The notes under the pieces: model-generated | The model's database searches: none | Seen by the model: the letters and a program-made list of their open reading frames with translations, nothing else | Told to the model about the DNA's origin: nothing | Program-made: the position numbers and the translations under genes | NCBI RefSeq assembly: GCF_017813395.1 | Contig: NZ_JAGIZB010000013.1 | Span: 1 to 64,000 of the forward strand | From: Pararoseomonas baculiformis | GTDB lineage: Bacteria; Pseudomonadota; Alphaproteobacteria; Acetobacterales; Acetobacteraceae | Reading direction: 5' to 3' | Length of the DNA: 64,000 nt | In this document: piece by piece, positions 9,779 through 18,729 of the stretch | How positions within the stretch are numbered: the stretch's first letter is position 1 | Layout of the letters: each line of letters starts with the position of its first letter

Positions 9779-10663
9779 TCAGGGCTTGATCAGGGTCCCC
9801 GGGCCGGCCGGGGTGAAGAGCTCCGCCAGCACCGAATGGGGGACGCGCCCGTCCAGGATCACGGCGCCCTGCACCCCGCGCTCGATGGCGTAGATGCAGG
9901 TTTCCACCTTCGGGATCATGCCCCCGGAAATCCAGCCCGCCTCAATCCCGGCACGGACATCCGAAACCGTCATCTCGGGAATATGCACCCCGTCGGGCCC
10001 ACGAACCCCGGCCACATCGGTCAGCATGAGAAGGCGCGCGGCACCCAGGGCGCCCGCGATCGCGCCCGCCACCGTATCCGCGTTGATGTTGTAAGTCTGC
10101 CCGTCCGGGCCCACGCCGACCGGCGCGACCACGGGCACGATATCGGCCCCGATAAGAAGCCGCAGTACCTTGGTGTCCACCTGCTCCGGCTCGCCCACGA
10201 AGCCGAGATCGATCTCGCGCTCGGTGTTGGTCTCCGGGTCGCGGATGGTGCGCTCGGCCTTCCGGGCGCGGATGAGATTGCCGTCCTTGCCCGAAATGCC
10301 CACCGCGATGACGCCGGCCCGGGTGATCGCCTCGGCAACCTGTTTGTTGACGGTCCCGGCAAGGACCATCTCGACCACATCCACCATCTGGGCGTCGGTC
10401 ACGCGCAGCCCGTTCACGAAGGTGGACTGCACGTTGAGCCGCTTCAGCATCGCGTTGATCTGCGGGCCGCCGCCATGCACCACAACCGGGTTCACGCCCA
10501 CCTGCTCCAGCAGGGCAATGTCCCGGCCGAAGCGCAGGGCGCTCTCCTCCTCGCCCATGGCATGGCCGCCATACTTCACGACGACGATCTGGTCGTCATA
10601 GCGCTTCAGATAGGGCAGTGCCCCGGCGAGGATGGCCATCTGGTCTTGCGCGTCGGTGGTCAT
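9779..10663 (-). CDS. argB: Acetylglutamate kinase
   Basis: A 294-residue amino-acid kinase that phosphorylates N-acetylglutamate in the second step of arginine synthesis. Visible motifs are [10 protein letters not shown] near residues 27-36 (phosphate binding), [13 protein letters not shown] at about 61-73 (substrate), and the [11 protein letters not shown] and MLTDVAGV segments of the nucleotide site. The N-terminal helix present in arginine-inhibited ArgB enzymes appears to be kept. The ATG at 10663 is preceded by GGAAAGA, which decides it over the upstream ATG at 10723. It is the last gene of the rpmH-rnpA-yidD-yidC-engB-argB series, 90 bp after engB. Confidence 0.95.
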   Translation of the reverse strand: MTTDAQDQMAILAGALPYLKRYDDQIVVVKYGGHAMGEEESALRFGRDIALLEQVGVNPVVVHGGGPQINAMLKRLNVQSTFVNGLRVTDAQMVDVVEMVLAGTVNKQVAEAITRAGVIAVGISGKDGNLIRARKAERTIRDPETNTEREIDLGFVGEPEQVDTKVLRLLIGADIVPVVAPVGVGPDGQTYNINADTVAGAIAGALGAARLLMLTDVAGVRGPDGVHIPEMTVSDVRAGIEAGWISGGMIPKVETCIYAIERGVQGAVILDGRVPHSVLAELFTPAGPGTLIKP

Positions 10664-10753
10664 GGCTCTTTCCGGGATGGCCGAACGGCGGCGGTGGTAA
10701 GCGGCGTCGCCGGTCACGGTCAACCCGGGGAGCCCGTTCCGTGCGGAGCCGGG

Positions 10754-11422
10754 TCAGCCGCCCGCAGCGATATCGGCGATGGCCGCGCGCAGATCGGGGA
10801 TGCCCGTTCCCTTCGCGGAGGAGGTAGTCAGCACCACCGGATGGGCGGCGACGCGCTTGCGCACGATCTCCGCCATCTCCTGCTGCCGCTTCAGCAGGCG
10901 GGAGGCCGGCTTGGCGTCATCGGACTTGGTCAGCACGATCTGGAAGGGCACGGCCGCCTCTCCCAGCAGGTCCATGGCGGCGCGGTCGCCGTCCTTCGTC
11001 TCGATCCGGGCATCCATCAGCAGGAAGACGCGCCGGAGCGTCGGGCGGCCGCGCAGGTAGTCGAACATCAGCCCCTGCCAGTCGGCCTTCACCGCCTTGC
11101 TGGCTTGGGCGAAGCCATAGCCGGGCATGTCCACGAGGGTGAGCGGGTGCTCCGTCCCCTCCCCCACCGCGAAGAAGTTGAGCTGCCGCGTCCGCCCGGG
11201 GGTGTGGGAGACGCGGGCCAGCCCGTGATGCCCTGCGACCGCGTTGATGAGGGAGGATTTCCCCACATTGGAACGTCCGCAGAAGGCCACCTCCGGCGCC
11301 TCGGGCGCGGGGAGGCCATCCAGCTTCTGGGCTGCGAAGAAGAAGCGCACCGGGCGCGCGAAGAGGAGGCGCCCGGCTTCGATGCGCTGAGCCTCCTGCT
11401 CCTCAGGCGTCAGGATCGTCAC
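10754..11422 (-). CDS. engB: Ribosome biogenesis GTP-binding protein YihA/YsxC/EngB
   Basis: A 222-residue TRAFAC GTPase needed for large-subunit maturation. All G motifs are visible: G1 GRSNVGKSS (about 49-57), G2 threonine in HTPGRTRQ, G3 DMPGYG (about 97-102), G4 TKSD (about 165-168) and G5 SSAKGTG (about 200-206). The start ATG at 11422 overlaps the yidC stop as ATGA, so translation is probably coupled. The order yidC-engB-argB is common in alphaproteobacteria. Confidence 0.95.
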   Translation of the reverse strand: MTILTPEEQEAQRIEAGRLLFARPVRFFFAAQKLDGLPAPEAPEVAFCGRSNVGKSSLINAVAGHHGLARVSHTPGRTRQLNFFAVGEGTEHPLTLVDMPGYGFAQASKAVKADWQGLMFDYLRGRPTLRRVFLLMDARIETKDGDRAAMDLLGEAAVPFQIVLTKSDDAKPASRLLKRQQEMAEIVRKRVAAHPVVLTTSSAKGTGIPDLRAAIADIAAGG

Positions 11423-13179
11423 GTCTTCGCCGTCGCCTTCTGGACGCTCCGCTCCGCCCGCTCATGCCGCGTGATGTAGTACTGCTGCGCCACGGAGAGC
11501 AGGTTGTTCCAGGACCAGTAGATCACCAGGCCGGCCGGGAAGCTGGCCAGCATGAAGGTGAAGATGATCGGCATGAAGCCGAAGAGCTTGGCCTGGATCG
11601 GGTCGGGCGGCGTCGGGTTCAGCTTGAACTGAACATACATCGTGATGCCCATGATGATCGCCCAGGCCGGCATGTGCAGGAACAGGGGCGGATCCCAGGG
11701 GATCAGGCCGAAGAGGTTGAACAGGTTAGTCGGGTCCGGCGCCGAAAGGTCGCGGATCCAGCCGAAGAAGGGCGCGTGCCGCATCTCGATGGTGACGAAG
11801 AGCACCTTGTAGAGCGCGAAGAAGACCGGGATCTGCACCAGGATGGGAAGGCAGCCCGAGGCGGGGTTGATCTTCTCCGCCTTGTAAAGGGCCATCATCT
11901 CCTGCTGCATCTTCGCAGGGTCGTCCTTGTTCCGCTCCTTCAGCTCCTGCATCTTCGGGCCCAGGACCTTCATGCGGGCCATGGACTTGTAGGACTTGTT
12001 GGCAAGCGGGAAGAACAGGATCTTCAGCGCGACGGTGAAGACCAGGATCGCCACGCCGAAATTGCCGGTCAGCTTGAAGAGCCAGTCGAGCGCATAGAAG
12101 AACGGCTTCGTCAGGAAGTAGAACCAGCCGAAGTCGATCGCCTTGTCGAAGTCCGTGATGCCGAGATTGGAGGCATAGGCATCCAGCAGATGCACCTCCT
12201 TGGCCCCGGCGAAGAGGCGGGTCGCAAAGCCGGCCGTGGCGCCAGGCGCGGCGGTCACGGGCGCGACGGGCGAGAAGTCCACCTGCCAGCGGTCCTGCCC
12301 ATTCTCGCTCACATGCCGGAAGGCCGCGCGGTCGCGGGCCGACTGGTTGACCGGCGCAAGGGCGGTCAGCCAGTACTTATCCGTAAAGCCGGCCCAGCCG
12401 CCCGCGCCCTCCTGCTCGAAGGCGGGGCCGCCATTGCGGCGCCCGGCCTCGGTCTTGGCGTCGGAGTACTTCTCCTCCCGCAGGCGGCCATCCAGCACGC
12501 CCACGAAGCCCTCATGAAGGATGTAGTAGCCGGCCACATGCGGCGTGTGCTCGCGCCGCACCCGGGCCCAGGGCAGCACCTGCACCGGTTCGCTGCCCGT
12601 GTTCACCACGCGCTGCTCGGCCGTGACCATGAAGTTCTGGTCGAGCGAAAGCGCGATCTCGAAGCGCTGGCCCGTGCCGTTCTCCCAGCGGAGCGTCACG
12701 GGGGCGTTCGGAGTCAGGGGGCCACCCTCGGCCGTCCACACGGTGTTCGGACCGGGCACGGCGGTGTGGCCATCCGCGGCTGTCCAGCCCCACTGCGCGA
12801 AATAGGAGGCGTTGTCCTCCCGCGGGGCGAGGATGCGGACATTGGGGCTGCCGGGCTGGATCGTCTCGCGGTAGTCGCGCAGCACCAGGTCGTCGATGCG
12901 CGCACCGCGCAGGTTCACGCTGCCCTCGACCCGCGCGCTCTCGATCCGCAGCCGCGGGGCGGGGCCGGTGGGGGCGCCATCATTCGCGCCGGTGCTCGCG
13001 ACGCCAGCCGGGTTCAAGGCGGTGTTCGCCTGGGGAAGCGGAACCGAGCTGGTCTGGGACTGCTGCACATCCTGCGCCGCCTGGCGCTGTGCCTCGCGTG
13101 CGGGGCGGTTCCACACGTCGAACAGCAGCAGGATGCCGATCGAGATCGCGATCGCGGCCAATAGTCGCTTGTTGTCCAT
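11419..13179 (-). CDS. yidC: Membrane protein insertase YidC
   Basis: A 586-residue inner-membrane insertase. It has an N-terminal signal anchor (about 7-24), a large periplasmic domain typical of Gram-negative YidC (to about 340), and the conserved C-terminal five-helix core. The core includes the amphipathic region with KILFFPLANKSYKSMARMK and the ASGCLPILVQIPVFFALYKVL helix. The C-terminal tail ends soon after the YYITRHERAERS segment. YidC inserts and folds membrane proteins with or without SecYEG. The start is ATG at 13179, 13 bp after the yidD stop. Length and layout are normal for an alphaproteobacterium. Confidence 0.96.
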   Translation of the reverse strand: MDNKRLLAAIAISIGILLLFDVWNRPAREAQRQAAQDVQQSQTSSVPLPQANTALNPAGVASTGANDGAPTGPAPRLRIESARVEGSVNLRGARIDDLVLRDYRETIQPGSPNVRILAPREDNASYFAQWGWTAADGHTAVPGPNTVWTAEGGPLTPNAPVTLRWENGTGQRFEIALSLDQNFMVTAEQRVVNTGSEPVQVLPWARVRREHTPHVAGYYILHEGFVGVLDGRLREEKYSDAKTEAGRRNGGPAFEQEGAGGWAGFTDKYWLTALAPVNQSARDRAAFRHVSENGQDRWQVDFSPVAPVTAAPGATAGFATRLFAGAKEVHLLDAYASNLGITDFDKAIDFGWFYFLTKPFFYALDWLFKLTGNFGVAILVFTVALKILFFPLANKSYKSMARMKVLGPKMQELKERNKDDPAKMQQEMMALYKAEKINPASGCLPILVQIPVFFALYKVLFVTIEMRHAPFFGWIRDLSAPDPTNLFNLFGLIPWDPPLFLHMPAWAIIMGITMYVQFKLNPTPPDPIQAKLFGFMPIIFTFMLASFPAGLVIYWSWNNLLSVAQQYYITRHERAERSVQKATAKT

Positions 13180-13191
13180 CAGATCCGGCGC

Positions 13192-13425
13192 TCAGCGGTG
13201 TGTCGGGGCGGGCACGGGGTCGTATCCGCCCGGGTTCCAGGGGTGGCAGCGAAGGATGCGGCGGACCGTCAGCGCGCTGCCGTGCAGCGCCCCGTGCTCG
13301 GTCAGGGCCTCGATCGCATAGGCGCTGCAATGGGGATGAAAACGGCAATGCGCCCCGATGAAGGGGCGCAGCGTGAACTGGTAGGTCCGGACGCCCAGCT
13401 TGAGCGCCTCGGCAACGGTGCTCAC
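13192..13425 (-). CDS. yidD: Membrane protein insertion efficiency factor YidD
   Basis: A 77-residue protein of the YidD family. It has the conserved CRFHPHCSAYAIEAL cysteine/histidine core and the C-terminal HPWNPGGYDPVP motif. It is thought to sit at the membrane and help insertion near YidC. The start is the GTG at 13425, which overlaps the rnpA stop as GTGA; no ATG is available close to the conserved region. The longer in-frame ORF to 13539 lies inside rnpA and is rejected. Confidence 0.92.
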   Translation of the reverse strand: MSTVAEALKLGVRTYQFTLRPFIGAHCRFHPHCSAYAIEALTEHGALHGSALTVRRILRCHPWNPGGYDPVPAPTHR

Positions 13426-13769
13426 GTGCCCCCCAGCGGAGGCAAGCCGGCCTGCTTCAACGCGCCGCGCAGGTCGCCCTGCAACTGGGCGAAGGGGCGG
13501 GTCCGGGTTTCGTCCCGGCCGATCAGCACGACGTCCCACCCCTCGGGCGGGGTATCGCCGAGGACGAGGCGCGCGGCCTCACGCAGGCGACGCTTGGTGC
13601 GATTGCGCACCACGGCATTGCCCACCTTCTTCGTAACGGTGAAGCCGAGGCGCATGGGCCCGCCCGTCCCCGGGAGGGCCTGGATCACCAGCCCCGGCCG
13701 GGCGGCGCGCTTGCCGCGCTGGGCGGCACGAAGAAAATCGCGCCGCTTCTTCATCCGGGGCAGTTTCAT
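13422..13769 (-). CDS. rnpA: Ribonuclease P protein component
   Basis: A 115-residue basic protein that assists the RNase P RNA in removing tRNA 5' leaders. The substrate-contact region LPRMKKRRDFLRAAQRGKR is near the N-terminus and the RNR motif NRTKRRLREAAR is at about 68-79, as in all RnpA proteins. The ATG at 13769 is 52 bp after the rpmH stop. The gene is followed without gap by yidD (GTGA overlap). Upstream in-frame codons extend to 13901 but lie inside rpmH. Confidence 0.93.
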   Translation of the reverse strand: MKLPRMKKRRDFLRAAQRGKRAARPGLVIQALPGTGGPMRLGFTVTKKVGNAVVRNRTKRRLREAARLVLGDTPPEGWDVVLIGRDETRTRPFAQLQGDLRGALKQAGLPPLGGT

Positions 13770-13821
13770 GCTGCGGACCGCAAACAGGGGCGCGGAAGAC
13801 GGTCGCGCCCCATGGAATGCC

Positions 13822-13956
13822 TCAGGCCGAGAGCTTCTTGCGGCCCTTGGCGCGGCGGTTGGCCAGCACATTGCGGCCGCCGACGGTCTCCATGCGGGCA
13901 CGGAAGCCGTGCCGGCGCTTCCGGACGAGCTTGGAGGGCTGGTAGGTACGCTTCAC
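13822..13956 (-). CDS. rpmH: 50S ribosomal protein L34
   Basis: A 44-residue, highly basic ribosomal protein. The sequence begins [20 protein letters not shown] after the initiator and ends GRKKLSA, the L34 signature throughout. The start codon is GTG (13954-13956 on the complement), which is unusual for a highly expressed gene but unambiguous, because the second codon encodes the invariant Lys. It is the first gene of the rpmH-rnpA-yidD-yidC operon. A sigma-70-like promoter lies about 150 bp upstream. Confidence 0.97.
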   Translation of the reverse strand: MKRTYQPSKLVRKRRHGFRARMETVGGRNVLANRRAKGRKKLSA

Positions 13957-14104
13957 GGCAAGGCGCTCCGTATCAGGTGCGAGCCGCCCGGATGAGGGGG
14001 CGGGACGGCGTTGAGTGGTCTTTCCCGGGCAGCCCGGCCGCCCGGCGCGCCCACATGGGCGCAGACGCGGGCAGCCGCGGCGGGGTGCCCGGCGCGGGTG
14101 GCGC

Positions 14105-14134
14105 TGTATAGAAAGGTGGTCCCATCCGCGTCAA
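14105..14134 (-). promoter_or_regulatory. Sigma-70-type promoter for the rpmH operon
   Basis: Read on the minus strand, TTGACG (14134-14129) and TATACA (14110-14105) are separated by 18 bp. This is one of the best -35/-10 pairs in the window. It points toward rpmH, whose GTG start is at 13956, leaving a leader of roughly 140 nt. Confidence 0.7.
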
Positions 14135-14220
14135 CCAATGCCTTATGGCGGCCGCGCCCCCTACCCTTCCCGCGTGGCGGCGTTATGCGTGGCGCGAGTG
14201 CAGCGGCCGGAAGGGGAAGC

Positions 14221-15585
14221 ATGGCTGAGACGGACATCGCCGTGATCGGCGCCGGCGCCACCGGGCGGGGCCTCGCCTCGCTTGCCGTGGCGCTCGGGCT
14301 GCGCGTCACCCTGTTCGAGCGCGGCCCCATGGGCGGCGAGGCACCGGATCCGGAGGTCATCCAGGCGGCCCTCCGCGCGGCCGGGGCACGGGCCGCCCTG
14401 GCGCGCGACGCGGCGCGGATGGGGATCGGCACGGGCGAGGTTCCGGTGGATTGGCTCGCCCTGCGCAGCCATCTCGCCGATGCCGATGCCGATGCCGCGC
14501 CCGAATCGACCGCCGCGCGCTTCGAGGCGATGGGCGTGGAGCTGGTGCGCGCCGCCGCACGCTTTTCCGCGCCGGACAGGGTGGCCGCCGCCGGACGGGA
14601 ATGGCGCTTCCGCCGCGCCCTGATCGCAACGGGCGCGGCCCCGGTCGTCCCCGCGCTCGAGGGGCTGGAGACCATCCCCTACATGACCGAGGAGACGGTC
14701 CACCGGCTGGAGGAACGGCCGGAGCACCTCCTGATCCTGGGTGGCACCGGATTCGGGCTGGAAATGGCCCAGGCCTTCACCCGCCTCGGCAGCCGGGCCA
14801 CCGTGATCGAGCCCGCTCGCATTGCCCCCGGGGCCGATCCCGCCATGGCCGAGGGCCTGGCCCGGATGCTTCGCCGCGAAGGGGTGGTGCTGGCGGAGGG
14901 CCAGGAGGCGGCACGCGCGGAGCGGCGCGAGGGCGGCGTGGCCCTGCTCCTGGCCGATGGGACGCGGGTCGAGGGATCGCATCTCCTGCTCGCCCTCGGC
15001 CGTGCGCCGCGCCTGGCAGGGCTGGATCTCGTCACGGCCGGGCTGCCGGATGGCAGCCTGGCGGCCGATGAGACGCTTCGGCTCCGGGGTACCCGACGCA
15101 TCTGGGCCGCAGGTGGCGTGCTGGGCCGGCCGGGAGGCTCCGATACCGGGATTCTCGCGCGCAGCATGCTGTTCCGCGTGCCCGGGACGCCCGCAGCCCC
15201 ACCGGCCCTGCGCGTGATCCGCACTGAGCCTGCCCTTGTGGAGCTCGGCGTTCCCACGGGAGGCGCGGAGCTGGAAACGCTGCGCTGGCCGCTGGCCGAC
15301 ACGGCGCGCGGGTCGGCGGAGGGAATCGACTCCGGGCTGGTCACCCTGTCCGTGGACCGGCGGGGCCGCCTTGCCGGCGCCGGGCTGCTCGCGCCGGGAG
15401 GGCTGGAAATGGCCGGGATGCTCTCCCTCTGCATCGGCCGGCCGGTCTCGGAGCTCGCAGGCGCAACCCTGCCGCATCCCAGCCTGTCCGCGGCCATTGC
15501 CCGGGCGGCACTCGAGCATCAGGCGCCCATGGTGACCAATCCGCGCATCCGCTGGCTGGCGGGGATTGCGAAGCGGCTTCCCTGA
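14221..15585 (+). CDS. Pyridine nucleotide-disulfide oxidoreductase-like flavoprotein lacking the redox disulfide
   Basis: A 454-residue two-dinucleotide-domain flavoprotein. The FAD Rossmann motif AVIGAGATGRGLA is at about 7-19, ATGAAPVVPAL at about 139-149, an NAD(P) motif LILGGTGFGLEMAQ at about 171-184, and a C-terminal dimerisation domain with PHPSLSAAIARA. The family shape is that of mercuric reductase or dihydrolipoamide dehydrogenase. However, the segment after the FAD site, where CxxxxC should be, reads GGEAPDPEVIQAALRAAG, and the protein has a single cysteine far downstream. It therefore cannot use the normal disulfide chemistry. The ATG at 14221 has a strong purine-rich site (GGAAGGGGAAGC). 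It may be co-transcribed with the dehydrogenase gene 38 bp downstream. Confidence 0.82.
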   Translation: MAETDIAVIGAGATGRGLASLAVALGLRVTLFERGPMGGEAPDPEVIQAALRAAGARAALARDAARMGIGTGEVPVDWLALRSHLADADADAAPESTAARFEAMGVELVRAAARFSAPDRVAAAGREWRFRRALIATGAAPVVPALEGLETIPYMTEETVHRLEERPEHLLILGGTGFGLEMAQAFTRLGSRATVIEPARIAPGADPAMAEGLARMLRREGVVLAEGQEAARAERREGGVALLLADGTRVEGSHLLLALGRAPRLAGLDLVTAGLPDGSLAADETLRLRGTRRIWAAGGVLGRPGGSDTGILARSMLFRVPGTPAAPPALRVIRTEPALVELGVPTGGAELETLRWPLADTARGSAEGIDSGLVTLSVDRRGRLAGAGLLAPGGLEMAGMLSLCIGRPVSELAGATLPHPSLSAAIARAALEHQAPMVTNPRIRWLAGIAKRLP

Positions 15586-15623
15586 GCGTCTCCTCCGCGC
15601 CAGCCAGATCCGGAAGGTTGTCC

Positions 15624-16415
15624 ATGCCCAAGCTCCTGGAGGGCCGCACCGCCCTCGTCACCGGCTCCACCAGCGGAATCGGCCTCGCCATCGCCCTGGC
15701 CTTCGCGCGGGAGGGCGCGAAGGTCATGCTCAACGGATTCGGGACGCCGGAGGCAATCTCCGCCGCGCGCGCCGAACTGGCCGGAATCCAGGGTGGCGAG
15801 ACGCCCTATTCGGCGGCCGACCTGTCACGCGCCGAGGGGGTCCGCGCCATGTGCGCCGAGGCCGAGGCGGCGCTCGGGAGGGTGGACATCCTGGTGAACA
15901 ATGCCGGGATCCAGTTCGTCAGCCCGGTCGAGGAGTTCCCGGAGGAGAAGTGGGACGCGATCCTCGCGATCAACCTCTCCTCCAATTTTCACGCGACGAA
16001 GGCCGTGCTGCCCGGCATGCGGGCCCGGGGCTGGGGACGGATCGTGAATGTCGCCTCCGCCCACGGGCTCGTGGCCTCCCCGTTCAAGGCGGCCTATGTG
16101 GCCGCCAAGCATGGGGTGGTCGGGCTGACGAAGACGGTCGCGATCGAGGTCGCCCGCAGCCCGATCACCTGCAACGCCATCTGCCCCGGCTTTGTCCGCA
16201 CGCCCCTGGCCGAGGCCCAGGTGGCGCCGCTCGCGAAGAAGCACGGCGTGACGGAGGAGGCCGCGCTGACCGACTACCTGCTGGAGAAGCAGCCCAGCAA
16301 GCGCTGGGTCGAGGTTGAGGAGGTGGCGGGCATGGCCGTCTATCTCTGCGGCCCGAACAGCGGCGCGGTGAATGGCGCTGCCCTGTCGATCGACGGCGGC
16401 TGGACTGCCTCCTGA
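15624..16415 (+). CDS. 3-hydroxybutyrate dehydrogenase (SDR family)
   Basis: A 263-residue short-chain dehydrogenase that interconverts 3-hydroxybutyrate and acetoacetate with NAD. It has the cofactor motif TGSTSGIG at about 13-20, NNAGIQ at about 92-97, the catalytic Ser in VNVASAHGLV, and the Tyr-x-x-x-Lys in AAYVAAKHG. A VKRWVE-like C-terminal segment (SKRWVEVEEV) and the NAICPGFVRTPLAE stretch match 3-hydroxybutyrate dehydrogenases rather than general SDRs. The ATG at 15624 has GGAAGG 6 bp upstream; the in-frame TTG at 15618 is rejected. The patatin gene starts 7 bp downstream, suggesting a shared role in polyhydroxybutyrate use. Confidence 0.88.
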   Translation: MPKLLEGRTALVTGSTSGIGLAIALAFAREGAKVMLNGFGTPEAISAARAELAGIQGGETPYSAADLSRAEGVRAMCAEAEAALGRVDILVNNAGIQFVSPVEEFPEEKWDAILAINLSSNFHATKAVLPGMRARGWGRIVNVASAHGLVASPFKAAYVAAKHGVVGLTKTVAIEVARSPITCNAICPGFVRTPLAEAQVAPLAKKHGVTEEAALTDYLLEKQPSKRWVEVEEVAGMAVYLCGPNSGAVNGAALSIDGGWTAS

Positions 16416-16422
16416 TCCGCCC

Positions 16423-17532
16423 GTGACCGAGCGCAAGCCGGGCGGCAGCGAGGAGGGCGTACACCCGATCGAGGGCACGCCCGCGGCCCCGCCTGTCATT
16501 GGCCAGGCTGGGCCGCGGCGCGTGAACCTTGCCCTGCAGGGTGGAGGCACTCACGGCGCCTTCACCTGGGGCGTGCTGCTGCGGCTGCTGGAAGAGGAGT
16601 CGATCGAGGTCGCCGCCATTTCCGGTACCTCCGCCGGTGCGATCAACGGTGCCGCCTTCGTGCAGGGGATGGCCGAGGGCGGCCGCGCCGGCGCGGCCGC
16701 GCTGCTGGACCGGCTCTGGGCTGCGATCGGGGCGCGCTATGCCTTCAGCCCGCTGCGAAACAGCCCGCTGGAGGAGTTCATCTGGGGCCCGGATCTCAGC
16801 CACAGCCTGGCGTGGCAGGGCTTCGATGCGCTCACCCGGCTGTTCTCGCCGTACCAGCTGAATCCTTTTCCTATTGAGATGAACCCTTTGCGGCGGGTTC
16901 TTGAGGAAGTGCTCGACCTCACGACGCTCTGCGGTGCCGCCGCCGCCCCGCAGTTCTTCGTGACGGCGACGAATGTTCGCACCGGCAAGCCCAGGATCTT
17001 CAAGCGGCAGGAGCTAACCCGGGAGACGCTCCTGGCCTCGGCCTGCCTGCCCAACCTGTTCCGCGCGGTGGAAATAGACGGCGAGGCCTATTGGGATGGC
17101 GGGTTCCTGGGAAATCCGGCGCTCTGGCCACTCTACGAACAGCGTGGGGCGCCGCCGGACATCGTGCTGGTGGGTATCAACCCGATTTCCCGTCCCGATA
17201 TTCCCCAGACGGTTCAGGACATTAACACACGGGTGAATGAAATCGGCTTCAATGCGTCCCTGATGTACGAGATGCGCGCCATCGAGTTCGTGCAGCGTCT
17301 CGTGGACCAGGGGGTCCTGAAGCCGCCCCGCTACCAGAGGCTGTTCGTCCATCTCATCGAGGACGAGGAGCGTATGCGGAGGCTTGGAATTTCTACGAAA
17401 TACAATGGTAACTGGGAATTTCTTACGGGCTTGCGCGAAGATGGACGGGCGGCTGCCGATGCCTGGCTGACGGAGAACCGGGGCGCCATCGGGCAGCGGG
17501 ACAGCGTGGATCTGCGCGCGCGCTTTCTTTGA
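16423..17532 (+). CDS. Patatin-like phospholipase / possible PHB depolymerase-associated hydrolase
   Basis: A 369-residue patatin-fold serine hydrolase. The oxyanion loop is in ALQGGGTHGAFTWG (about 39-52), the nucleophile in GTSAGAING (about 69-77), and the catalytic Asp in YWDGGFLGNP. The C-terminal stretch, including KYNGNWEFLTGLREDGRAAA and SVDLRARFL, matches the alphaproteobacterial subfamily often found next to 3-hydroxybutyrate dehydrogenase. The likely start is the GTG at 16423, 8 bp after the dehydrogenase stop; no good ATG exists in this frame. Parts of the gene (about 16860-17430) use more A/T-ending codons than the neighbours. The substrate, phospholipid or stored polyester, is not decided by sequence. 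Confidence 0.85.
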   Translation: MTERKPGGSEEGVHPIEGTPAAPPVIGQAGPRRVNLALQGGGTHGAFTWGVLLRLLEEESIEVAAISGTSAGAINGAAFVQGMAEGGRAGAAALLDRLWAAIGARYAFSPLRNSPLEEFIWGPDLSHSLAWQGFDALTRLFSPYQLNPFPIEMNPLRRVLEEVLDLTTLCGAAAAPQFFVTATNVRTGKPRIFKRQELTRETLLASACLPNLFRAVEIDGEAYWDGGFLGNPALWPLYEQRGAPPDIVLVGINPISRPDIPQTVQDINTRVNEIGFNASLMYEMRAIEFVQRLVDQGVLKPPRYQRLFVHLIEDEERMRRLGISTKYNGNWEFLTGLREDGRAAADAWLTENRGAIGQRDSVDLRARFL

Positions 17533-17536
17533 TCAG

Positions 17537-18667
17537 ATGGCACAACCCAGGGTAGAAAGACTCATGCGCTTCTACCTGCTTCTCGGCCGGCTCCGCATAC
17601 CCTTCGGCTATGCGGGCAAGTTCTTCATCGTCGCCTTCCTGGCCACCCATGTCCCGCTGATCTCGGCGGTGCTCCTGCTGTTCCGGGACCGCCCGGCGGA
17701 TTGGGAACTCATGGGCGCGCTGCTCCTGGCAACGCTGGGCGGCACCATCTTCGCCCTTTTCGCCGTGCACGGGCTTCTCGCTCCAGTGCGGCAGAGCATG
17801 CACGCGCTTCAGGCCTATGCGAACAAGGAGGTACTGCCCGAGCTTCCGCTCGGCCTCCCGGACCTGGGCGGGCGGCTGATGGCAGCGACACAGAGCACGC
17901 TGGCCCAGCTGGACACGGCCTTGTTAGCCGCGCGCGGCGCACAGAAGGAGGCGGTCGCCTCCGCCCTGCGGCGCGAGCGAGCCCTGGCCGAGGTCACCCA
18001 TGAGCTCCGCACGCCGCTGAACGCCGTGCTCGGCTTCGCGGAGCTGCTCCAGATGCAGCCCCATGGCCCTCTTGGCGACCAGCGCTACGCCGAGTTCGCG
18101 AATGACATTGCGGAGGGCGGGCAGCACATGCTGGCCCTGATCGAGGATGTGCAGCACTTCACGGCTCTGCGGGAAGGCAAGCAGCAGTTGGTTCGGCAGC
18201 CCGTGAGGATCGGCCCCATTGCCCAGCGGGCGGTGCGCCTTCTCCGGGCCCAGGCGGCGAGCCGCCGGATGACGGTGGAGCAGCATGTCCCCGCGGGGCT
18301 GGCCGTGATGGCCGATCCTCGGGCCATGCTGCAGATCCTGCTCAACCTGCTTGGCAACGCCGTGAAATATGCCGGGCCCGGGCAGCGGGCCGAGCTGCGG
18401 GCAGATGAGGATGGCGCGATGATCCTTATCGTGGTGTCGGATACGGGACGGGGCATGTCGGAAGGCGAGCTCATCCTCGCCCAGGAGCCCTTCGGCCGGG
18501 TCGCGGGGACGGGTGAGCGGGGAACCGGCCTCGGGCTGCCACTTGTCCGGGCCCTGGTGGAGCTGCACGGCGGCTCCTTCTCCATCGAGAGCGCGCCTGG
18601 CCAGGGCACCACCGTGCGCCTGGCCCTTCACGCAGCCCCGCAGGAGCCAGCGCCAAAGAGCCGATGA
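17537..18667 (+). CDS. Membrane-bound sensor histidine kinase, no obvious sensor domain
   Basis: A 376-residue kinase. Two hydrophobic helices (about 25-47 and 60-78) are separated by a very short periplasmic loop, so it probably senses the membrane itself or a partner. A HAMP-like linker follows. The H box is VTHELRTPLNAVLGFAE (His about 155), the N box is LLNLLGNAVKYA, and the G boxes are DTGRGM and GTGLGLPLV, so it should be active. It starts 4 bp after the patatin stop and is probably co-transcribed with the 3-hydroxybutyrate genes. No response regulator gene lies nearby, so it is an orphan kinase. It converges on the methyltransferase at 18730. Confidence 0.9.
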   Translation: MAQPRVERLMRFYLLLGRLRIPFGYAGKFFIVAFLATHVPLISAVLLLFRDRPADWELMGALLLATLGGTIFALFAVHGLLAPVRQSMHALQAYANKEVLPELPLGLPDLGGRLMAATQSTLAQLDTALLAARGAQKEAVASALRRERALAEVTHELRTPLNAVLGFAELLQMQPHGPLGDQRYAEFANDIAEGGQHMLALIEDVQHFTALREGKQQLVRQPVRIGPIAQRAVRLLRAQAASRRMTVEQHVPAGLAVMADPRAMLQILLNLLGNAVKYAGPGQRAELRADEDGAMILIVVSDTGRGMSEGELILAQEPFGRVAGTGERGTGLGLPLVRALVELHGGSFSIESAPGQGTTVRLALHAAPQEPAPKSR

Positions 18668-18729
18668 GCAACCCCTTACTGGCGCCTGACCGCCCCACGG
18701 AAAGGGTCGGCCGCGCCAAGAGGGAGACT

